Source of the DNA: Schistosoma haematobium
Taxonomy: Eukaryota; Platyhelminthes; Trematoda; Strigeidida; Schistosomatidae
Reading direction: 5' to 3'
DNA: 64,000 bases
Assembly: GCF_000699445.3 (NCBI RefSeq)
Contig: NC_067198.1
Location: forward strand, 42,029,691-42,093,690
Shown: piece after piece, positions 57,489-64,000 of the stretch
How positions within the stretch are numbered: the stretch's first letter is position 1
How the letters are laid out: each line of letters opens with the position of its first letter
Made by a program: the position numbers and the translations under genes
Notes under the pieces: generated by a model
The model's database searches: none
What the model saw: only the letters and a program-made list of their open reading frames with translations
Told to the model about the DNA's origin: nothing

Positions 57489-58027
57489 GAGCAATTATCT
57501 CTGCACTAGAGATACAAATGAGGAAGGAGTAAAGGTTTTTACCGAAAGATTGATAACTCACAGAGTTTATATTGATACAAAGACTTACGTTAGCGATCTG
57601 TAGGGTTTTCACATTCAGTCCAAGACGTTATTATTGGAAAAATATAAAAATGAAGAATATTCTTTTCAATAAATTCACTTCAGTTTCTACAATTATATTA
57701 TCCAAATTAACAACGTTTCTATTCTATAACTTTAAACGGTGTACTTTACCTTCAACCCGGTCACTTTTTAGATTAATGTTGAGGTGATTCATATGCAGCT
57801 TATACATTAAATGAAATGATAAGATTCATGATCAAAATAAATATGAGTCAAATAGGTTGAGAGAACTAACAGTGCAATTAGAATTGTGAAATCAGTGAGA
57901 AATAGTAAAGTAGAGTGAGTGCTATGTAGATTCACGAGACTAATACTAATGTTGGATAAATGAATAAGTAAATAATAAATCTAAGTGGCATGTAGTTTAT
58001 TGTATTACACCATATTGTGTTCACCCT
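57489..58027. other. Stretch with no gene recognised
   Basis: The frame 57572-57787 has no homology I know. Nothing else supported. Confidence 0.3.
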
Positions 58028-58185
58028 GCGAGGCGGAGTCGTGGATGCGCACTGCTGAGGAGTCCTACGATAGGACGAAACGGCCGTCCAGTGCTTCCAG
58101 GTTTTCCATGGTGGTCTAGCTTCAATTGACTCATGATCTCAACTGTTGAAATTACTACAATCTCCATAAAACCCCTTCTGATACC
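58028..58185 (+). repeat. F2 hammerhead SINE, best ribozyme copy
   Basis: It holds the end of the B-box side (CTGCGAGGCGGAGTCGTGG), the intact ribozyme (58050-58095), then the tail TTCCAGGTTTTCCATGG ... CTCATGATCTCAAC ... CCATAAAACCCC. The 5' tRNA-like part is truncated. Confidence 0.8.
58050..58095 (+). ncRNA. Minimal hammerhead ribozyme of family F2
   Basis: Stem I: GCACTG (58050-58055) with CAGTGC (58090-58095), 6 bp. Core: CTGAGGA (58056-58062), where position 7 may be any base. Stem II: GTCC/GGAC (58063-58066 and 58074-58077) with a 7-base loop. GAA (58078-58080), a very short stem III in ACGGCCGT (58081-58088), then C58089 as the cleavage base. All invariant hammerhead bases are present. 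Predicted cleavage lies between 58089 and 58090. Activity is inferred. Confidence 0.75.
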
Positions 58186-58189
58186 AATT

Positions 58190-58469
58190 TACATGTGATT
58201 ATGAACACATACACAGACGAGGAGTCAACGTAATCTTCAAAGTAAGAGTGGTTGAACGCACACTTAATTGACTATACAATAAAAGATTTCAATGGTCAAT
58301 GAAGAGCACAGGGTAGACAAAAGTCTTTCTCCATTGTGAAATATTTGGTTGAGACTCATTATAGGGTTCATATAAGACCAAACCTTCGTTGTGTTTAATA
58401 AGAGAAATGAACAACTACATACATGCTATTTGTGTGGAAATTTCGAATTTGTCTGACCCATAGAATTTG
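58190..58469. other. Stretch with no gene recognised
   Basis: No element seen between the F2 repeat and the inverted duplication. Confidence 0.3.
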
Positions 58470-59540
58470 ACTTATTTTATTGATTATTTGATTGTTTGCT
58501 CATGTAAACTGTTTAACCAATGAGGTAACTTTCAAACTGGTGGTTGAAATCTGAAAAAAGTTCACTGATCTCAATGAAAACTTGATATACATTAGCATAG
58601 AAGTAACAAATGTAATATTGTAAATCAATTTACAACATAAATTTGTAATGAAATGTTTACTGAAAAACGTAGTTCATTTATTTATTTATTTGGTTGAACA
58701 CATATATATCGGTAAAAAGGGGCACCAAATACATAGGCGCCACACAAGTCACCTGATTTGTGTGTGGTCTGTGATACTGCCCGAGTGCCCAAACCGAAGC
58801 AGGTGGATTTTCTGTGGAGGCCACACCCGGAGCTTTTGACCTCGATGTCTAATCCACAAGGCAGTGAAGCAACGTTAGGAGATACATTCTCATGGTAGCC
58901 GGTGACCAACGATTGGTTCAAACGCCATTCGTTCCCTCAAGATATTGGAGCCCATGAGAACCATTGGTTTGGAACCAGGGATTTCCAACTCGCCTAGGTG
59001 GTTCCTCCGTGTCCACCAACCCTGTTAAAGTGCCAGACATTCGCTTTTCGTCCACGAGAGGGCAGTGAGTAGTATTCTCAGTCAGTAGCTGTATACGCAT
59101 GGCTACGTGAGAACATTTCGAGGGGAGAAAGCCGACTCTCCCCACTCTCGGATGTACCAGGGCATTTGGGGGCGATAAACATAGCAGTAACAATTAAGTA
59201 CTTACAAGTTATTTAATGACACTTTATATTTGTGAGAAAATATGACATAATGAAACATGTGAGGTTGTTTTCTTAATAAATGGTCTACCAAAAAAGAAAA
59301 GATTACAATGAAATACACAGGAAACTAGATGGAAATAACCAATATGAGAAATCATACAATCGCATGACTGAAGCATGAAGAAGTTGCTTGGAATTATACT
59401 CAACTTCAATGAAATGATTTAAGGACATTAAGTATGATTTGTATTACAACAGACCATTCAGTGAGATATATTCAAGGAGTGCTGCCTGTATTCAACTATG
59501 TCAGTGACCATTATATAGGAATCTGTAAATCATATGTACA
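58470..59540 (-). repeat. Inverted copy of 18370-19440, with repeat G
   Basis: Includes repeat G at about 58668-59182. A small deletion near 59060 (compare the GGTGGGGGTATTGTTTTGG block of the other copy) and scattered substitutions separate the two copies. Confidence 0.7.
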
Positions 59541-59699
59541 TATATAGTGAATGTTGAAGTAAACATACAGTGCAATAGATTTTCGTGTTTGCCTTTATAT
59601 TACTAAATGAAGAAATTTTAAACATTTATGGTGATGAAGTCAATCTTCTGCATGTGGAAATAATAATCAATTATCATATGGTATTTAATAACCATAAAA

Positions 59700-59790
59700 C
59701 TATCATAGACTCAGCAGGTGCACACACAGCTGACAAGTCCTAAATAGGATTCCACTACTAGCCACCATCCATTTCTGTTTAAATCATTGA
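59700..59790 (+). repeat. Sm-alpha-like remnant
   Basis: CAGCTGACAAGTCCTAAATAGGA is joined directly to TTCCACTACTAGCCACC. The part from GAAAC through stem I is deleted. Confidence 0.55.
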
Positions 59791-60190
59791 ATCCGCTTAC
59801 TGAATTCTATTCGTTTATCAACCTACAATATAAAATGCAGTCGAATAGTTTGATTTCTATTATAGCAGAAATCAGTAATCTACATAATCTGAAGAATCAG
59901 ACATCCACAATTAATAGCTTGTCCAGTTTATTGTATACAATATATTTGAAGAAATATACCTTCGTCGTGATACAGATGTCGTCGGCCGTTTTTATTCGGA
60001 GTACATATTTAATATACAAATCCCTCTCCTTACGATGACTATCTCATATAATAAAATGACAGAAAGTTTGATTCCCGTAAATTGTATATTAACTGGTTAA
60101 CTGTTCTTCAGTCGTAAATCTAACGCTAACAACTATCACTTGAAACATATTCTTCGCTTCACTGTTGGATACAAACATGTGAATTGATGT
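59791..60190. other. Stretch with no gene recognised
   Basis: The 83-codon frame 59787-60038 is low in complexity and has no recognised homology. Confidence 0.3.
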
Positions 60191-60470
60191 TGTAGTGTGT
60201 GCTACTTATATTGACATAAGTAGTATATGATGTTAGTCGTGAACAGAAGGTCTGGCAGCAGAGAGTCAAGATGATCGAACAGTAAAGAATGGAAACAGAA
60301 TGCAATTTGTATGAAAATGCAAGAACAATGAAGTCTGAGTCATTATGAGACAAATGATGGACGTTTTGCAAATTACATATTTACTATTAGATTGTTAGAA
60401 TTTATTAACAAGTCCTGTAATCTTGAGTTAAATACATTCGATTGTCCCCACTCGTGTTCTGTTCACTACA
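60191..60470. mobile_element. Solo LTR-like repeat, family B, best copy
   Basis: 280 bp from TGTAGTG to CACTACA, flanked by ATGT on both sides (4-bp target duplication). The TG...CA ends and 4-bp duplication fit a solo LTR of a Gypsy-type element. No relative with an internal region is in the window. Confidence 0.65.
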
Positions 60471-60891
60471 ATGTGACTATATTAATAAAATTTGTGAAAT
60501 GTTGCTTGTTCGAAGTTGATACATTTTTATTCATCTGCAAGTCGGTTGGACGATAAGAACGACTTTGTGTATTGATCTAAGTGTAAGGGAGATAATGATA
60601 AACAGAAATATAATACACTTTCACACTCAGAAAAATTAAATTTCCAGTAATAATCCTTTGTTTATATAAGAGTGTGTGATGTCATATACTAAGGTTGATT
60701 AAAGCCTTGATCAGGTGGAAATTCAAAACTTCTTTATATGTTTAAAAACAGTTTATCCTCACCTTGAATTTACCTTGGTAGTATTGATTTAGTGTCCAGA
60801 GTGGTAATGTTTGACATGATTTTCTTAGTTGGTTTTGTCTTTTTTTTCTTAACTTTCAATTTGTTTAGTCAACTTTTTTTTCACACATATT
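60471..60891. other. Stretch with no gene recognised
   Basis: AT-rich sequence. A block near 60688-60730 (ATACTAAGGTTGATTAAAGCC) resembles the PLE-C coding end near 8457-8480 and may be a scrap of it. Confidence 0.35.
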
Positions 60892-61432
60892 ACTTACGCC
60901 TGTTATTCCTAATGGAGCATAGGCCGCAGACCAGTATTCTCCAACCCACTCTGTCCTGGGCCTTCTTTTCTAATTCCATCCAATTCTTGCTCATTTTTCT
61001 CATGTCTGTCTTCATTTCCCGGCGTAATATGTTCTTTGGTCTTCCTCTTTTCCTTCGGCCTTGAGGATTTCATGTGAGGGTTTGCCTTGTGACGCAGTTG
61101 GGTGCTTTCCCCAATGTGTGTCCTGTCCACTTCCAGCGCTTCTTCTTCATTTCTTCCTCCACTGAGATCTGGTTTGTTCTCTCACACAGTAGGTTGTCAG
61201 TGTTTAATAGTGTCTGGTCGACGGATCTGAAGTATTTTGCGTAGACAATTGTTAATAAACACTTGTATCTTCTGGATTATGGATTTCGTAGTTCTCCAGG
61301 TTTCTGCCCCATACCGTAGAACTGTGTTGACATTTGTATTGAAAATTCTGACGATGGTGTTGTTTGACAGACAGTTGTTTTGATTTCCAGATGTTCCTCA
61401 GTTGTAAATATGCTGTTCTTGCCTTACCGAAC
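60892..61432 (-). pseudogene. SR2-like LINE 3' end fragment
   Basis: Minus-strand 3' terminus and RT tail, cut at 61432, where a plus-strand SR2-like 5' module begins immediately. Confidence 0.75.
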
Positions 61433-61576
61433 TCCGCCTGGATTCCCTCCGGGGGCTAATGCCGGTCCCAAGTCCGGATAAAGGAGGAGGGTTGGGTATA
61501 GGGTTAGCGACCCCATCCCGTAGAAAACCAACTCGCTAAAAAAACGCTAACCAGAAAGAATTATTCAAACCTTTTC
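61433..61576 (+). repeat. Solo SR2-like 5' module
   Basis: It begins AACTCCGCCTGG and ends at ATTCAAACCTTTTC. It matches 14191-14335 at about 93% by eye but no coding region follows. Confidence 0.75.
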
Positions 61577-61640
61577 ATACATATAGTTCCCTTTATTATC
61601 TTAAAGAGAGCAAGAATGAAGATTGATGCATGTATAGGTT
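61577..61640 (-). repeat. PLE-A terminal repeat scrap
   Basis: CATACATATAGTTCCCTTTA and AAGAGAGCAAGAATGAAGATT match the start of the 105-bp PLE-A repeat. The hammerhead part is missing. Confidence 0.6.
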
Positions 61641-61765
61641 TCTTAACACGTATATGTATGATCAGATTGTTCAAGTTGTATTATGCTAATATATTACACA
61701 ATTTTGATTATCTTCATCATCTCATCGTATTATCCAAATTTATCAAACCAGCTAATTCTCAGTCA

Positions 61766-61841
61766 TTGAGATCACAAGTCAATGGAAGCTAGACCACCAT
61801 AGAAAACCTGGAAGCACTGAATGGCTGTTTTGTCCTAATCT
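61766..61841 (-). repeat. F2 hammerhead SINE, tail only
   Basis: The minus-strand F2 tail and the cleavage side of the ribozyme, cut within stem II. Confidence 0.55.
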
Positions 61842-61960
61842 GTTTAAAATTAATTCAGTAAAACTGATTTCATTGATTCATATATTGTATTTCGTTTGAC
61901 ATGAAAGTTGAATAGGTTTAATATGATCAGTGAATTTTAAACAACCGTCAGAAACATTCT

Positions 61961-62099
61961 AACTCCGCCTGGAGTCCCTCTGGGGGCTACTGTCGGTCCC
62001 AAGCCCGGATAAACGAAGAGGGCTAAGCATGGGGTTAGCAAACCCATCCCATAGAAAACTAACTCGCTAAAAAACGCCAACCAGAAAAAAATATTCAAA
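61961..62099 (+). repeat. Solo SR2-like 5' module, second copy
   Basis: It begins AACTCCGCCTGG and ends near ATATTCAAA, almost the same end as the copy at 61433. No coding region follows. Confidence 0.75.
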
Positions 62100-62427
62100 T
62101 ATCAGAACCATTCTGGGATATACTTGAACATCTGAATTTTTAAACAAAGATTTAAGAAGACAACTTACATTTTATCAAACCTTTTGGTATTTGAAGATGT
62201 AGTTGTATTGAACATATTCCATTTAGTTATTTCAATAGTTCGTCAAATATATAGACATAAGAAACAATGATTTCTCGCATTTAACATTTTAGATAAGTTA
62301 TTTAATAGTTATAGTGAGAAAAACTTACGTGACTATGAAAAGTTCAGTAGTGGTGTTATTCAATCAGTAATATAATGAACTCAGATGGTTGTTGTCCTTC
62401 ATCCGTTGAGTTAATGTTAATATAATG
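62100..62427. other. Stretch with no gene recognised
   Basis: AT-rich sequence; nothing supported. Confidence 0.3.
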
Positions 62428-62891
62428 TGTTATATCCTGATGAGAATAATGAATGGTAACTGTTTGGATCTATTTATGAACTAATACCATACGTATATTT
62501 TTACCGTAAAATATACATATTCATGTTCCTCTTATTATAAGCTTTATTTTGATCTATGAACTATTATTATACGATTTACCATTCTTGAGTTATACCTACT
62601 CTATTAATTGCAGTCTCCCACATTTACAGCCACTTTTGGCTAGATCTAATACAAATGTCATTTTCTATTGCATGGTACGATGTGGTCTGTCTGGTTGGTA
62701 TATAAACATAGTATGTTTGAAATAAATTATTCATATTGCAGAGGCTGAGATTAGTGTTCTGGACTTAACTGGCTGGGCTAGGCGGAAAGCACGACCAATA
62801 AAGACTCTAGACTGCTCGTAAGGGTTTTATGCGTCATTGATCCGATCGATAATTCACTGTTCTCTAATTGGCGGTATCGTTACGTTATACA
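62428..62891 (+). mobile_element. Solo LTR, family A, best copy
   Basis: 464 bp from TGTTATATCC to GTTATACA, with a TATA block (GGTATATAAAC at about 62697) and an AATAAA signal (about 62721-62726) in the order of an LTR (U3, R, U5). No internal region is attached. Confidence 0.7.
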
Positions 62892-63242
62892 TTAACAGGG
62901 TACAAATTATAACATAATGAACGTTTATCAGTTTGTTAAACTTCGCATGAAGATAGCGAATCACTGATGACATTAAGTTAGAATTTCTTTCATGAATATC
63001 ATTTGATTTTAATCTATTGTTAACGTTAGTTGCTATGTCAAAAATTGCCTGATCTCAAACTACCAATCAGAATACTAATAAAACTAGTCAAATACATTAT
63101 ATTATTCAAAATGAAAAACTCATGTGACTAAACGAAGTCCAAGAGTGTAATGCCACCTTAAACAATCAATCCGAGATAGATACATCAATAGAACTTTGCA
63201 GTACAAATCTGAGAGACAGAGTCATAATTTACTAACTACGAT
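62892..63242. other. Stretch with no gene recognised
   Basis: AT-rich sequence; nothing supported. Confidence 0.3.
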
Positions 63243-63725
63243 TTATAGCCCCCAGATGCCCTGGTACGGCCGAGAGTGGGGAGAGTCCTCTCTCCCTCTT
63301 GAAATGCTCTCACATGGCCACGCGTATATAGCCTCTGTCAGGGAAGTCCTACTCACTGACTTCTTGCACCACGAGTGTTGTTTACGAAAATGAGAGGACG
63401 AAAAGCGAATGTCTAGCGCTTTAACCGGATTCCAAATCAATGGTGCACATGGGCCCCAGTATCCTGCGGGAACAAATGGTGTATGAACCAACGGTTGGTC
63501 ACCAGCTTCCATGGGACTGCATCTCCTTACGATGCTCCACTGCCTTGTGGATCAGACCTTCAGGTCGAAGGCTTGGGGAGTGGCCCCCACAGAAAACCAC
63601 CTGCTTCGGTTTTGGCACCCGGGCAGTATCCCAGCCCTCACACATATCGAGTGAGATTTGTGTGGCGCATATATATTTGGTGCCTCCTTGTACCAATATC
63701 TATGTGTTAAAATAAATAAAATAAT
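63243..63725 (+). repeat. Dispersed repeat G, third copy
   Basis: It matches 18668-19212 from AGCCCCCAGATGCCCTGG to the AAAT-rich tail, with a deletion near 63430. Unlike the pair at 18370 and 58470, the outer flanks are not shared, which sets the repeat limits. Confidence 0.6.
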
Positions 63726-64000
63726 AATAACAAAAGATATCGGATTAATGAATGAGTCCAATGAAAGTTTACAATTAGAATGACATGAAATTATAGTAAA
63801 CCAATTGTTTAATAAAAGACGAACGAAATATGATAACTAATCTCCTTGCAAATAACTCCAAGGATTGATTTTCTTACTGCAGTTGTCCCAAAAGGACTTA
63901 AGTTGATATAAGTGAACAATTTGGTTCAGACTGAGCAACCGAATGGTACTATTACTGTTAAGTTTGTTAATGTGCTCTGTCCTTATTATCTTCCCGTCAA
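63726..64000. other. Window edge, no gene seen
   Basis: No frame or repeat recognised. Confidence 0.3.

Noticed and set aside
63196..63761. Small proteins in several frames
   Set aside because: They lie in repeat G and their frames are not conserved between the three copies.

Overview
The window looks like nuclear DNA of a schistosome (blood fluke) or a close trematode relative. It is AT-rich and gene-poor. It carries short tRNA-like repeats with hammerhead ribozymes of the Sm-alpha type, RTE-clade LINEs that resemble schistosome SR2, Penelope-like elements (PLEs), and several solo LTRs. The only host genes I can support are four single-exon seven-transmembrane receptors. Their features fit the flatworm orphan rhodopsin-like group called PROF1. 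This is family recognition from memory, not a database result, and I cannot name the species.

Layout. Receptor genes lie at 1938-3068 (-), 10688-11734 (+), 24983-26032 (-) and 42476-43522 (-). The second and fourth share tracts that are identical even at synonymous sites. Most of the rest is mobile DNA. A full-length SR2-like element (14191-17402) is flanked by a short target duplication but is disabled. At least ten broken SR2-like copies surround it. A PLE with an uninterrupted 814-codon frame lies at 53349-56244, between two identical 105-bp direct repeats, each holding a hammerhead-like fold. A broken PLE (30421-33296) has inverted terminal repeats. Solo LTRs fall into three families: A (352, 20775, 23420, 62428), B (6310, 26072, 41747, 48593, 51169, 60191) and C (29556 with a partial gag, and 35118). 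A perfect ATCT microsatellite of about 1.09 kb lies at 50018-51107.

Hammerhead repeats. I separate three tRNA-like families. Sm-alpha-like copies lie at 10110, 17884, 20305, 34087 and 59700. Family F2 has about 16 copies, with the ribozyme in the form CUGAGGA; the best is at 58050-58095. Family F3 lies at 5090, 21025 and 48250. One F3 copy sits inside an LTR-A with a 14-bp target duplication. Many copies show inverted junctions, which suggests LINE-type reverse transcription with twin priming or template switching.

How the parts may work together (inference). SR2-like or other LINE machinery probably supplied reverse transcription for the tRNA-like ribozyme repeats. The PLE encodes its own RT and GIY-YIG nuclease and may use its terminal hammerhead to process its RNA. 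The receptor genes probably spread and were homogenised by duplication and gene conversion within this repeat-rich region.
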